Notes: a model not told the origin generated them from the sequence alone. Numbered from the stretch's first letter, positions 52,849 through 61,369 are shown. The stretch: 64,000 bases of DNA from Candidatus Bathyarchaeota archaeon (GCA_005888735.1 VBBN01000028.1:119351-183350); one strand, 5' to 3'. Numbers and translations: made by a program.

Positions 52849-53700
52849 CTAGCCAAACAGCGACCTAGCAAGAAGTAGGATGTTCCTCTTCCTCTCCCTC
52901 ATTCTTCTCTTACTGTAGTTGTACCACTCAGGGCCGTATGGTATGTACTCGCCAACACGGTGGCCCTTAGCCACAAGCTCCGCTTTCATGTCATCCCTGA
53001 TTCCTTTCAGCATCTCAAACTCGAAAGTCCTCCCATGCTCCTTCCCCAATCGCTCAGCCTCTTCAATCAACATAGTATCATGCGTGCCGACGACAAAATT
53101 ATCCCCCTCGCTGAAGAGAATCTTCAACAAAACAAGATAGTTGTCCTCGACTGTTCTCCGGTCCTTGAAGGCTATCTCCCCGTTCTCCGGATAGGCCCCC
53201 TTGACAAGCCGAACCCTTCCTCCGATCGACACTATGGATTTGACATCTTTCTCGGTCCTCTTCAGGTTCGCCTGGAGGCAGACTCCCATTTTTGGGTGGT
53301 CTTCGAAAAGCTCCCGATATACCTGCAGTGTATGTTCAGTGTAGGGCGAGTTCTCCATGTCAACCCATACATCAAGCCCCCTAGCCTCAGAGTTCTCAAG
53401 TATCCTAACCAGGTTCTTCTTGTAGAGCGGAACCTCCGCGGCGAGTCCCAGCTGGGAGGGCTTGACGGATATTGTCCCGTCTATGTGCTCCTTCTCAAGC
53501 AGTTCTGGAATTCTCAGGTACTCCTGCGTGTAGCTCTCAATCCGGTTCACGTCTGGCGTGTGCTCGCCCAGCCGGTTAATTATTGCACGGATCTTCCGGC
53601 TGTTCGCATCTTGGGCCGCCTTGATCGCGTCTCCGAGCTCGTACCCCGCAATCCAGCGTTTTGCAACCGGGTAGAGCAGGCGTTCTCCAATTCCGGGCAT
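52849..53700 (-). CDS. proline dehydrogenase
   Basis: FAD-dependent oxidation of proline to pyrroline-5-carboxylate at the membrane. The 283-residue barrel shows 'ISVKPSQLGLAAEV', 'VWVDMENSPYTEHTLQVYRE', 'GRVRLVKGAYPE', 'FVVGTHDTMLIEEA', 'FEFEMLKGI' and 'EYIPYGPEWYNYSKRRMRER' (Tyr and two Arg of the substrate site). Length fits the monofunctional PutA/PRODH class. Lies 34 nt after homogentisate dioxygenase in the same direction. Confidence 0.9.
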   Translation of the reverse strand: MPGIGERLLYPVAKRWIAGYELGDAIKAAQDANSRKIRAIINRLGEHTPDVNRIESYTQEYLRIPELLEKEHIDGTISVKPSQLGLAAEVPLYKKNLVRILENSEARGLDVWVDMENSPYTEHTLQVYRELFEDHPKMGVCLQANLKRTEKDVKSIVSIGGRVRLVKGAYPENGEIAFKDRRTVEDNYLVLLKILFSEGDNFVVGTHDTMLIEEAERLGKEHGRTFEFEMLKGIRDDMKAELVAKGHRVGEYIPYGPEWYNYSKRRMRERKRNILLLARSLFG

Positions 53701-53734
53701 TGGGGGGTCCAGCTCTTCGAAGCCCAGGCGTTTA

Positions 53735-54916
53735 CTATTTCACAGTCGGTGTGAGCCAGCTGAAGGGATAGGTCGCATCATCAAACCTCTCAGCCACAGA
53801 CGTAACCTTCAACGCCTTCCTCGTCTCCACCATTATCGCCATCTCATTGGTCGCCTCTTTCCCCACGCTTGCCTCTAACGCTCCAGGCTGCGGCCCATGA
53901 TGAACGCCCCGCCTGTGAAGGGTAAAGCTGCCAATCTCAATCCCTTTACGGCTGGTAAAGTCTCCGCTAACATAGTAGAGAATCTCATCACTGTCAATAT
54001 TGCTATGGTTGTACGGAACGGTCACAGCTAACGGATGATAGTCCAGCTTCCGCGGAACAAACGCTAGCACGTCAAAGCCCGGTGCCTCGAACGCCTGGTG
54101 AACGGGCGGCGGCTGATGAACACGCCCCGTAATCGGTTCGAAATCATTAACGTTGAAGATCCACGGGTAGAGATATCCGTCCCAGCCCTCGACATCAAGC
54201 GGGTGGAAATTGAAAATGTACGACATCAACGAGTTCTCGACCTTGACCTTCACCTCAAACTCTCCTGCCTCATCATGCGTTACCAGCTTCTCCGGCCGGC
54301 GAAAGTCGCGGTCGCAAAAAGGAGCAAGCTCTGTCAACTGCCCGTAGTCGTTCCGGTAGCGCCGGGGCACTTCAACGGGTCCGGCTGACTCGGCCACTAG
54401 AAACCTGTTCTTCCGGTCCTCTAGGCTAAACCGGTAAGTCGTCCCTCTTGGAACGACGATAAAGTCCCCGGGCTTGAAAGGCAATACTCCGAACACCGAC
54501 TCCAAAACTCCTCTCCCTTCGTGTACGAAGTACAATTCGTCTCCCTGCGCGTTCCGGAAGAACCACTCCATTCCCTCCGTTGGACGAACGGAAGAGATGA
54601 AGACATCATTATTGTAGAAGAGGGGTTGTCGTCCTTCAACAGGGTTTCCCGCAGGCTCTAGATCTTTCGTACGAACATGGTGATGCCTGTGAATGTCAGG
54701 ACGCCAGGGAATGACAGCAAGATCCTTCAGCTTCTTGATGTGCGAGACCCTTGTCGGGGGGTTGTAGTGGTAGAGAGTGGAGTAGACCCCCGAGAAGGCT
54801 TCGGTGCCGAAAATCTCCTCTTGAAATAGCCCACCATCCGGCTTACGAAACTGCGTGTGCCGCTTCGGTGGCAGTCTTCCGAGGCTGTAGTAGCTTGGCA
54901 AATTCCATCTACCCAC
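53735..54916 (-). CDS. hmgA: homogentisate 1,2-dioxygenase
   Basis: Fe(II)- and O2-dependent ring cleavage of homogentisate in tyrosine catabolism. The 393-residue cupin protein shows 'YSTLYHYNPPTRV', 'FFRNAQGDELYFVHEGRGVL', 'GDFIVVPRGTTYRF', 'FVPRKLDYHPLAVTVPYNHS' and 'FTLHRRGVHHGPQPGALEAS'. His and Glu clusters provide iron ligands. With the proline dehydrogenase gene behind it, it forms an amino-acid oxidation operon and implies aerobic growth. Confidence 0.9.
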   Translation of the reverse strand: MGRWNLPSYYSLGRLPPKRHTQFRKPDGGLFQEEIFGTEAFSGVYSTLYHYNPPTRVSHIKKLKDLAVIPWRPDIHRHHHVRTKDLEPAGNPVEGRQPLFYNNDVFISSVRPTEGMEWFFRNAQGDELYFVHEGRGVLESVFGVLPFKPGDFIVVPRGTTYRFSLEDRKNRFLVAESAGPVEVPRRYRNDYGQLTELAPFCDRDFRRPEKLVTHDEAGEFEVKVKVENSLMSYIFNFHPLDVEGWDGYLYPWIFNVNDFEPITGRVHQPPPVHQAFEAPGFDVLAFVPRKLDYHPLAVTVPYNHSNIDSDEILYYVSGDFTSRKGIEIGSFTLHRRGVHHGPQPGALEASVGKEATNEMAIMVETRKALKVTSVAERFDDATYPFSWLTPTVK

Positions 54917-55620
54917 TGGCGTCTAGGACTGTATAATTCTGTTTGTCCCGCATATTTCTGGGCTATAACTAATCTCTTGAGTAGTGTGGCCGGCTTTTCG
55001 ACCGTCACGGTCGCCGCTTGGTTTGGCGGCGTACTGACCACATTGGCCATCGGCTCTGAGCGTTCGCCTTCGGATTCGGGTTTCAGCGTTCTTTACAGTT
55101 CTGTCGGGCTCTTTTCAATGTGCGTCGATAGGTCTCAACATGTAGAGACCTGCCTAGTTTTTCAGAAATACTGTCTGTACCGCTGGATGGCGAATCTGAG
55201 CATTCGACTTCGAGATTCGAAGTTCCTTATCTGAGTCATGGAGCCCGGGGGTGGTAATCCAAAAGAAGCCTGATGTGCCAGGTTTTCCTGGCTCATTTTC
55301 CTTCTACCCTGCTATAGGTGATCTAGAAAGATAAGCGTTCTTGTCACGCGAAAATTGAGCTTAATGCGAACTGTTCATATTACATCTCAACGTCTTTCAA
55401 GAGACCAACCGTCTCATTCTGGGTCGAGCAAGAAACGAACAGCCTTGAAGCGAGGTCCTAGATTTCGCGTTGGCCCCCGCTTGGACTCGCACCTAATCCT
55501 GACCTAATCCTGACCTAATCCTGACCTATCTTCTAAAGGAAGACTAGTCTCCCTCTAGTCTGGCCAAGTCTTAATGCATGTCATGGTTGGGATGATATCC
55601 AGGACGGCAGAAACGTGGGG
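54917..55620. other. gene-poor spacer with 11-bp tandem repeat
   Basis: About 700 bases without a convincing gene on either strand. It holds the hmgA promoter side at the left and, at 55491-55529, three tandem copies of an 11-bp word plus a partial fourth. The rest shows scattered stops and no clear structure. Confidence 0.45.
55491..55529 (+). repeat. 11-bp tandem repeat upstream of a regulator gene
   Basis: ACCTAATCCTG is repeated three times head to tail (55491-55523) and followed by partial ACCTAT. The array is about 90 bases before the winged-helix gene at 55621. One helical turn per unit suits iterated binding sites for a regulator. Confidence 0.7.
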
Positions 55621-55950
55621 ATGCCCAGGTCCAGTTCGGAAGTATCGTGGAAACGTCTGTTGTGGTATGTTCTGGCCGGGTCCCGAGGAGGTCCCAACCG
55701 TGGAAGAATCATCAACCTCCTACGAAGAGAACCCTACAACATCAACAAGCTTGCAGAAGCTCTCCAAGTTCACTACAGGGTTGCCGAGCATCATATTCGG
55801 GCTCTCGAGAAAAACCATCTGGTTTCATCCGCTGGAGAGAAATACGGCAAGCTCTACTTTCTATCGCCTGAAATGGAAGCACATCTACCCCTCTTCGACG
55901 AAATATGGGCACAGATCAGCCGCAGGGTTGAGCGAGAAGTGAAGAGATAA
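55621..55950 (+). CDS. winged-helix (ArsR-like) transcriptional regulator
   Basis: A 109-residue winged helix: 'GRIINLLRREPYNINKLAEA', then 'HYRVAEHHIRALEKNHLVSS' and the wing 'GEKYGKLYFLSPEM'. A GTG two codons upstream (55615) is an alternative start. Its TAA overlaps the ATG of the three-helix membrane gene 55950-56234, mirroring the pair at 37623-38421. Confidence 0.75.
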   Translation: MPRSSSEVSWKRLLWYVLAGSRGGPNRGRIINLLRREPYNINKLAEALQVHYRVAEHHIRALEKNHLVSSAGEKYGKLYFLSPEMEAHLPLFDEIWAQISRRVEREVKR

Positions 55951-56234
55951 TGTCTCTCCTTATGGACCTTAGCATGTACACGGCCGCGATAAGTGCCGTT
56001 CTCCTATTGGTCTTGGTCGCAGTCTACCTTCGCGTTTACAGGGACACTCACGCCCAGTTTAGCCTAGGCTTGAGTGTTTTCGCATCGATCCTCTTCGCCC
56101 AGAACATTCTCGCGGTCTACTCGTTCCTCACCATGGCTTCGTACATCCAAGACCCATTTCTTCCCTACTTATTGGGCATCAACGTTGCCGAGGCCCTAGC
56201 CATCATCGCTCTCCTCCGAACCTCAACGCGGTGA
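55950..56234 (+). CDS. three-helix membrane protein paired with a regulator
   Basis: A 94-residue protein with three helices (YTAAISAVLLLVLVAVYLRV, FSLGLSVFASILFAQNILAV, LGINVAEALAIIALL). Same size, topology and gene overlap as 38110-38421, suggesting a repeated regulator plus membrane-partner module. Confidence 0.6.
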   Translation: MSLLMDLSMYTAAISAVLLLVLVAVYLRVYRDTHAQFSLGLSVFASILFAQNILAVYSFLTMASYIQDPFLPYLLGINVAEALAIIALLRTSTR

Positions 56235-56329
56235 AAACTACACCTGATCTACACTTAATCTCGCTAAATCCGTAAAGTATCCGGTCCCAGAAACCTACCT
56301 ACGAGAAATCTGGGAGGTGAATTGTAAGA

Positions 56330-56728
56330 ATGAAAACTCTCACCATGACGATCTTTTCGGCCCTTGTTATCGCACTCGTCCTCTCAGTAACACCAGCTTT
56401 TGCAGCTACGCCAGGCTTCGGTAATCTCTACTACAACGGCACCATAGTCCGAACCGTGGTTCCCCCAGCGGCTTTCCCCAATGAAGGCCGGGACAATTTC
56501 TACAAGGTGACAAACGGCGCCACAGGACAACTCGGGATCGCAGCTGTTGCTCCCGGAAGTTCAGACTATCACGGCGGTCATTGGAAAGTATTCACTGTAA
56601 CCTTCAACTCAGAAATCACACCCGTACTACTCACCTCGGAGCAGGCAGTTCTCTCAGCCCAGAACGCAGGAATGGTCACTGTGACTCGAAACGCTGCCGC
56701 TGACTTTCTCTGCCCGGTTCAACTATAA
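56330..56728 (+). CDS. small secreted protein, unknown
   Basis: A strong Shine-Dalgarno GGAGGTGA lies about 12 nt before ATG 56330. The 132-residue product has a cleavable signal peptide (FSALVIALVLSVTPAFAATP) and a soluble extracellular domain of about 105 residues without an anchor. One Cys near the C-terminus. Family not recognised. Confidence 0.6.
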   Translation: MKTLTMTIFSALVIALVLSVTPAFAATPGFGNLYYNGTIVRTVVPPAAFPNEGRDNFYKVTNGATGQLGIAAVAPGSSDYHGGHWKVFTVTFNSEITPVLLTSEQAVLSAQNAGMVTVTRNAAADFLCPVQL

Positions 56729-56800
56729 CATCGAGTCGAAGAGCTTCAGCGCCAGCCCGGAAATGCCGGGGTATTCCTATTTTTTCTATGAGGAATATAA

Positions 56801-57001
56801 TCAGGCCTCGTCCTTTTTCTTCTCCCATTCTCTGTTGAACCACGCCCACCACTCTTCTTCGCTTGGTCCCTTGCCTGGTTTTGTCATTTGTTCTCTCATT
56901 TGTTTATGAGCATTGTCAGTAGTAGCCATGATATGAACAAAATTTTGTTTTGCTATTTCCATTGCTGTGGGCTCCTTCATGAACTTCTTCGCAGGGTCCA
57001 C
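56801..57001 (-). CDS. small charged protein (66 aa), unknown
   Basis: From GTG 57001 the protein is highly charged and Trp-rich at the end (SEEEWWAWFNREWEKKKDEA). A TATA-like AAATTTACG lies about 15-25 nt upstream on this strand. No family recognised; internal ATGs offer other starts. Confidence 0.4.
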   Translation of the reverse strand: MDPAKKFMKEPTAMEIAKQNFVHIMATTDNAHKQMREQMTKPGKGPSEEEWWAWFNREWEKKKDEA

Positions 57002-57175
57002 CCATTTCTTTACACGTAAATTTCTTCATATCGCGAATCCTTCCTTCACGCGCCCGCTTTAACTCCCTCAATATCAGACTTTTTCATCTGGCTACGCGCC
57101 GTATCAAGGAGTATTCTCACGCTTCATTTATCCGGAATAACCGGTGCAGCTTGAAGATCGAAATCGAATAAATGT

Positions 57176-57484
57176 TCAAGCTCGTTGTTTCCTGTCGTCG
57201 AGTGTCCCACTGCCAGACTGTGTTCTTGTGACCGAGTGAAAGCTCATGCTGGTGATACCTTCCTCGGCAGCCGTTTGTTCAGAGAACTCATGTATTCGGG
57301 TAGCGAGACCACTAGGCCCTGCTTTCCGGAATAGGTTGATAGCCACTTGTTGGGCACGTTTTGGAACCACCATTTCCCCCGACGGGTCGGCCGGCTTGGA
57401 ATGCTTGTTCTCCAAGTCTCCAAGTCTCCAGGCTTTCTCCAAGCCAGGCTTCTTTTTCGCTTCTTTCTTGACGGTTTTGGTCAT
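57176..57484 (-). CDS. basic protein (102 aa), unknown, with repeat-derived N-terminus
   Basis: The N-terminus is Lys-rich (MTKTVKKEAKKKPGLEKAWR) and continues 'LGDLENKHSKPADPSG'; this part is encoded by short CAAGTCTC-like repeats. The middle (RAQQVAINLFRKAGPSGLAT) looks helical. Its ATG overlaps the stop of 57481-57816. No function can be assigned. Confidence 0.42.
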   Translation of the reverse strand: MTKTVKKEAKKKPGLEKAWRLGDLENKHSKPADPSGEMVVPKRAQQVAINLFRKAGPSGLATRIHEFSEQTAAEEGITSMSFHSVTRTQSGSGTLDDRKQRA

Positions 57485-57816
57485 TCTCGTGCTTCACCTA
57501 CGGCCATGTCAGGGGGCGGCTGCTGTTTACTAGGGCGTTTTACGAACACGTCTAGGAACTTCTCGAAATCCTCTAGCGTAATCGCCCCGGCGGCTTCGCG
57601 TCGGCCAAGTCCTTCCATGAACATCCGCAACTCGACACCTCTCATGTAGGCGCGACGGAGCACTTCGGTAACCTGCTCGCCGCCCCATATCGCCATAGCT
57701 TTCTCTCTCCAGTACCGCGTCTCCTCTTTCATCTTCTCTATTTGCTCATCCGTAATCGACTCCTTGGTTGGGGCCGACCGCTTCGAACGCTTATTTTCAA
57801 AGCTTCGAAGCTTCAA
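57481..57816 (-). CDS. charged helical protein (111 aa or longer), unknown
   Basis: From TTG 57816 the protein reads 'MKLRSFENKRSKRSAPTKES', then a helix-rich body. The frame stays open 17 codons upstream and encodes 'KEPKKEPGFEKALKLRSFEN', similar to the N-terminus of the next gene (KPGLEKAWRLGDLEN), though no standard start exists there. Overlaps 57176-57484 by ATGA. The two genes may be diverged duplicates at their N-termini. Confidence 0.42.
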   Translation of the reverse strand: MKLRSFENKRSKRSAPTKESITDEQIEKMKEETRYWREKAMAIWGGEQVTEVLRRAYMRGVELRMFMEGLGRREAAGAITLEDFEKFLDVFVKRPSKQQPPPDMAVGEARE

Positions 57817-58110
57817 GGCTTTTTCAAAGCCCGGCTCCTTTTTAGGCTCTTTTCCCAGTTTTTACTGGTCCCTAACCAACACTAAGGGCTCTTGCGGTTA
57901 AGATCAACAGCATCGTCCACCGGGGCCGCAAACGATGATACGGACTAGTCCTAGCTACATAGAGTCCAGCCGATGTATACCAGCTCATCTCCTAGTCAGC
58001 TCGCCGAACCTAAGCCACGCTCGCCGAGCTTGGGCCAGAACACTCACCCACTAACGCCTAATTTCACCAGTTGCTAACGTTCGAAGGTTTGTGCCTAGGT
58101 ATTCGACGGC

Positions 58111-58365
58111 CTAGCTTTGACCAAGGAAACCCCAAAAAGCAAGACGCTCAAGGCAAAAAATTGCTACCCCAACCGTCGCAAGCGCAGGGTCGGGGCTGGC
58201 CGAGAAGAATATCGGAATCTCTGAGCCGACAAAAAATGCGACTCCGATGATTAACATCCAAGCTGCAACGCGCAGTCTTCGCTGAGCAGCAACGTATCTT
58301 GGACGTTCATTCAGAATGCCTTTGTAGATGAAGTAGCATAACAGGGCCGCTCCGGCAGGGGCCAC
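58111..58365 (-). CDS. membrane protein, unknown
   Basis: From GTG 58365 the 84-residue protein has three hydrophobic segments (APAGAALLCYFIYKG, AAWMLIIGVAFFVGSEIPIF, TVGVAIFCLERLAFWGF). The frame is open upstream and encodes another helix (FYAIVFSTVGILFQNVIGID) but without a standard start codon, so the gene may be longer or truncated at its 5' end. Confidence 0.4.
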   Translation of the reverse strand: MAPAGAALLCYFIYKGILNERPRYVAAQRRLRVAAWMLIIGVAFFVGSEIPIFFSASPDPALATVGVAIFCLERLAFWGFLGQS

Positions 58366-58412
58366 GAGTAATATCGAAAAGTCGATTCCGATTACATTCT
58401 GAAACAGAATCC

Positions 58413-58604
58413 CTACAGTCGAAAAGACAATCGCGTAGAAGCGAAGAATAGAAAGTTCCTGCTGGTTTCCACGACTAGGAGTCCCTCTGTGTCCCGTATC
58501 TCAGATACGGAGAGGTCTCCGGTCTCGCCCTGTTTCTTATCGTACCAATCAGAAAGGTTTTCCCAGTCTTGCAACTCTGAAACTCCTATGATGGTGCGGC
58601 ACCT
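58413..58604 (-). pseudogene. remnant of a class I SAM-dependent methyltransferase N-terminus
   Basis: The frame reads 'IIGVSELQDWENLSDWYDKK' then 'QGETGDLSVSEIRDTEG' and stops at TAG 58413-58415. 'W..L.DWYDxKQGExGDL' is a start often seen in archaeal and bacterial methyltransferases, after which the AdoMet motif should follow; here unrelated sequence follows. No start codon is evident. Best read as a decayed 5' fragment. Confidence 0.35.
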
Positions 58605-58836
58605 TTACGCAATGCCTCTAAAGCTGTATCCCCACATCACATCTGTATTCCCACATTGTCGAGGGCGAGCATGAGGTCAAACGCCAATAGGCGGAGCAAG
58701 CCGATGGCGGGGCAGAGCCTATCCAAGCTTGCCAGAAAGGATCATAGATCGGTCGCTGCTTCGAATTCGAAAGCTTCTACGAGGCAAGTAAAACTAGGAA
58801 ACTGTCTCTTGCTGACTCGTACTAGGCTTTGTCTTT

Positions 58837-59217
58837 TCATAGCCTACTCTTGTCGCTCGAAGAAGGATGAGCGAGCTGTACCACGCAAAACAACTTCCCT
58901 TCAGGGTCCGCCATAATAACGAAATCCTCACCTTCCCGTGCAGCCTGGTGAATGGTTGCGCCAAGCTTGACCAACCTCTCTACTTCGGCCTTCTGGTCGG
59001 TGGCGTAGAGGTCTAGGTGCATGCGGTTTTTGCCGAATTTTAGCTCGTCCGTTGCTTGCACGGACACGTTCGGACTGTTGCCCGCAGGATCCTTCAGCAC
59101 CACAAAATCTTCGCTGGCCGGCCTTCGGGGAGCATAGTGCAACGCTTCCCGCCAGAACGCGACCGTCCTTTCAAAGTCCTTACAGTTGATGACGAACGAA
59201 CCGATTCTCAGCGTCAT
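58837..59217 (-). CDS. VOC (glyoxalase-like) family protein
   Basis: A 126-residue VOC protein, paralogue of 48186-48575: 'LRIGSFVINCKDFERTVAFW', 'LHYAPRRPASEDFVVLKDP', 'RMHLDLYATDQKAEVERLVK' and 'DFVIMADPEGKLFCVVQL'. Start ATG 59217. The duplicated family in one window hints at stress or xenobiotic functions, but activity is unknown. Confidence 0.78.
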   Translation of the reverse strand: MTLRIGSFVINCKDFERTVAFWREALHYAPRRPASEDFVVLKDPAGNSPNVSVQATDELKFGKNRMHLDLYATDQKAEVERLVKLGATIHQAAREGEDFVIMADPEGKLFCVVQLAHPSSSDKSRL

Positions 59218-59466
59218 TGCTCCCCAGAAATATCCGGGAAATTATCAGGTTTTGCTTTCAGCCACAGCCAAGGCCGTCTTGATTAGCGCGAATTAATCAC
59301 GCTTCTCGGAGTACTGTCTTACGAGAAGAAAGTCACCGGGCTCGAACGCTCAGTTTTCATTTCGCCACCCTCTAACTTGTTGGAATTCCAACTACGAGAC
59401 GGGCCAAGCAGAAATTGAGCGTAAGACTATTCATAAGAAAGCCAAGTCCTCTAGAATGACTGGAAG

Positions 59467-60099
59467 ATGGCAGATCACGAGATTCTCGTTCGAGAACTGA
59501 AACCCAAGCTCGTCGCCGATTATCTCGGCTTCTTTGATGACATCTACGACAATGATTCATTTCTTAGATTCAAAGATAACCCTTGGTGGGGAGGGTGTTA
59601 CTGCAGTTTCTACGACGACCCTCGTACTGAAGACGAAATCAACGCCTCGCGTGACAAGCGGTCTGAAAACAGGGCCGCCCGCGAGAAGACCATCGAGGAG
59701 GGGAAGGCGTCGGGTCTGTTGGCCTATGCAGGGGAGAAAGTCGTTGGCTGGTGCAACGTCGCCCCGAGGGGAAGCTATGTCAATCCTCGGTACCTGAAGC
59801 AGGCGATAGTTGATCCCAGCGAGAAAGTGGGCTCGATAACCTGCTTTGTTGTCTCTTCTGAGCATCGAAAATCGGCAGTGGCACAGAAGCTATTGCAGTC
59901 CGCGTGTGACCTGATTAAGAGATGGGGGCTTCCAATTGCAGAAGGGTATCCAAGGAACCCGGAATTGAGTGGAGATAACCCGTACAAGATTCCTCAAGAC
60001 AACCTTAGTTTTCGCGGCTCGCTGAACATGTTCCTTCGTTCAGGCTTTCGGGTCCACATGAAGCTTGAAAGGTTCACGATCGTAAGAAGAGCCCTATAG
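59467..60099 (+). CDS. GNAT family N-acetyltransferase
   Basis: A 210-residue protein with a GNAT core: 'GLLAYAGEKVVGWCNVAPRG' (beta 2-3), 'VGSITCFVVSSEHRKSAVAQ' followed by KLLQSACDLIKR (acetyl-CoA-binding helix), and a C-terminal 'GSLNMFLRSGFRVHMKLERF'. The N-terminal 60 residues carry 'DNPWWGGCYCSFYDDP', seen in a GNAT subfamily with a Trp/Cys-rich lid. Substrate unknown. Confidence 0.75.
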   Translation: MADHEILVRELKPKLVADYLGFFDDIYDNDSFLRFKDNPWWGGCYCSFYDDPRTEDEINASRDKRSENRAAREKTIEEGKASGLLAYAGEKVVGWCNVAPRGSYVNPRYLKQAIVDPSEKVGSITCFVVSSEHRKSAVAQKLLQSACDLIKRWGLPIAEGYPRNPELSGDNPYKIPQDNLSFRGSLNMFLRSGFRVHMKLERFTIVRRAL

Positions 60100-60334
60100 G
60101 CCTGTATTAGCAGAGAGTGAAAATATCGATTTGAATCATTGACAAGCTGGCGATACGACAAGACACGGACATCTAACAACGCCTCAGGGAGGATTCTCAG
60201 CACACGGACATCCTCTAAAGATTCCGGAATCTCCGATTCTTTTTCGCCGCGGGCCGGTTGAGAGTAGCAAGATAAAAGAAACCGCGTTAGACGTTTTTCT
60301 AAAAACTTGCTTAGCAAATAATCGTTAGCTCCTA

Positions 60335-61099
60335 TTACCAACGTAAGTCAATCTCGAGTAGGAGTGGTAAATGATCAGAAACCTCGTCTTCGAGAACATG
60401 AAAGTCTAGAACTCTAACGTCCGCTGAGGTGGAGATATAGTCTGCAAATTTCCCGTTCTTGGAGTAATGGCTACTGCGTGTTGACGTGACTGCGTACTCT
60501 CTTGTGAGATTCCTCAAATGCTGCTCAAGCATATTGATACAGCGGGTTTGTGGTAGTAGATTGAAGTCGCCACAAAGTATCTTGGCCCCTTCCACATGCG
60601 TGATGAATCTCACAATACGGTCCGATTGAATCAGCCTTTCCGAACTATCCTCTTTTCCACTGGGCAACCACATTCCGTGCATGTTCGCAACTGTACACCA
60701 TTTCTTGCCGCGATGGAATCCGATCCACTGCAACCTTGACCCTATACTGAAGCTCCTCTTGTCGACAACGACATCTCTTTGAGGACATAGTATGGTGTCG
60801 CCGTAATTATCGATCTTGACCGAGTCCCTTACAAAAAGGGCGAGTCTCTCGCCAAAAGAAGTGTATGGTTCGGTGAGATATCCTGTGAATCCTCGCAGTT
60901 GTCTTTCCAATCGCTCGTACAGGTCACCCACCCTTTCCGGGTCACCTGTCTTAAAGCCTGAAGTCGGTGGATGTGTGAAAACTTCTTGCAAACAAAAGAG
61001 ATCCGTTGTCTTCTGAAATCGTTGTAGAAAGGATGAGAACTGATCGTAAAGCTTTCCTCCCCAAGTGTTCAGGCAAATGAGTACAGAAGGGTCAGGAAT
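60335..61099 (-). CDS. endonuclease/exonuclease/phosphatase-fold protein
   Basis: DNase I-like fold. From the N-terminus: 'LICLNTWGGKLYDQFSSFLQ' with metal-binding Asn, 'TDLFCLQEVFTHPP' (metal Glu), 'VANMHGMWLPSG' (His), 'ILCGDFNLLPQT' (GDFN), 'KFADYISTS' and C-terminal 'DEVSDHLPLLLEIDL' (SDH). A TTG at 60991 would remove the first motif. In-frame upstream there is no ATG/GTG/TTG; ATT at 61099 gives a natural start (M-P-D-P-S-V-L-I-C-L-N). It could cleave nucleic acids or phosphoesters. Full motif set suggests activity. Confidence 0.75.
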   Translation of the reverse strand: MPDPSVLICLNTWGGKLYDQFSSFLQRFQKTTDLFCLQEVFTHPPTSGFKTGDPERVGDLYERLERQLRGFTGYLTEPYTSFGERLALFVRDSVKIDNYGDTILCPQRDVVVDKRSFSIGSRLQWIGFHRGKKWCTVANMHGMWLPSGKEDSSERLIQSDRIVRFITHVEGAKILCGDFNLLPQTRCINMLEQHLRNLTREYAVTSTRSSHYSKNGKFADYISTSADVRVLDFHVLEDEVSDHLPLLLEIDLRW

Positions 61100-61209
61100 C
61101 CCACTTGAGTCTGGATGATGACAAATCCGTTCTCCAAGGACGTGGAGGCACCATTGCTCAGGAAGTTGATTGCTTGGAAGAATAGGAACGCGAATATGAT
61201 TATGCTCAT
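61069..61209 (-). CDS. possible small membrane protein (46 aa)
   Basis: ATG 61209 opens 'MSIIIFAFLFFQAINFLSNG' and a second hydrophobic stretch (FVIIQTQVGFLTLLYSFA). The frame upstream is also hydrophobic (FLGLAAILVCVKLLTLAG) with no standard start. It overlaps the 5' end of the nuclease-fold gene. The composition is suggestive only. Confidence 0.3.
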   Translation of the reverse strand: MSIIIFAFLFFQAINFLSNGASTSLENGFVIIQTQVGFLTLLYSFA

Positions 61210-61369
61210 GATCCTCCCAGCGAGCGTGAGCAGCTTAACGCAGACCAGAATCGCAGCAAGACCCAGAAACTGCGTTAAAGGCCGTGCAAACCACTCGATC
61301 TGTAAGGGGAATCGGGCAGATTTGGAACAAGGTCAGAGCTCGCGGATTCGAGATTCACCCACGGTCCAA

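Noticed and set aside
59994..60341. 115-codon minus-strand frame after the GNAT gene
   Set aside because: Half of it is antisense to the GNAT coding region and the rest has no recognisable pattern.
61115..61369. N-terminal extension of the rhomboid-like frame
   Set aside because: The residues are not hydrophobic or conserved; the opposite strand there looks more like a membrane protein.
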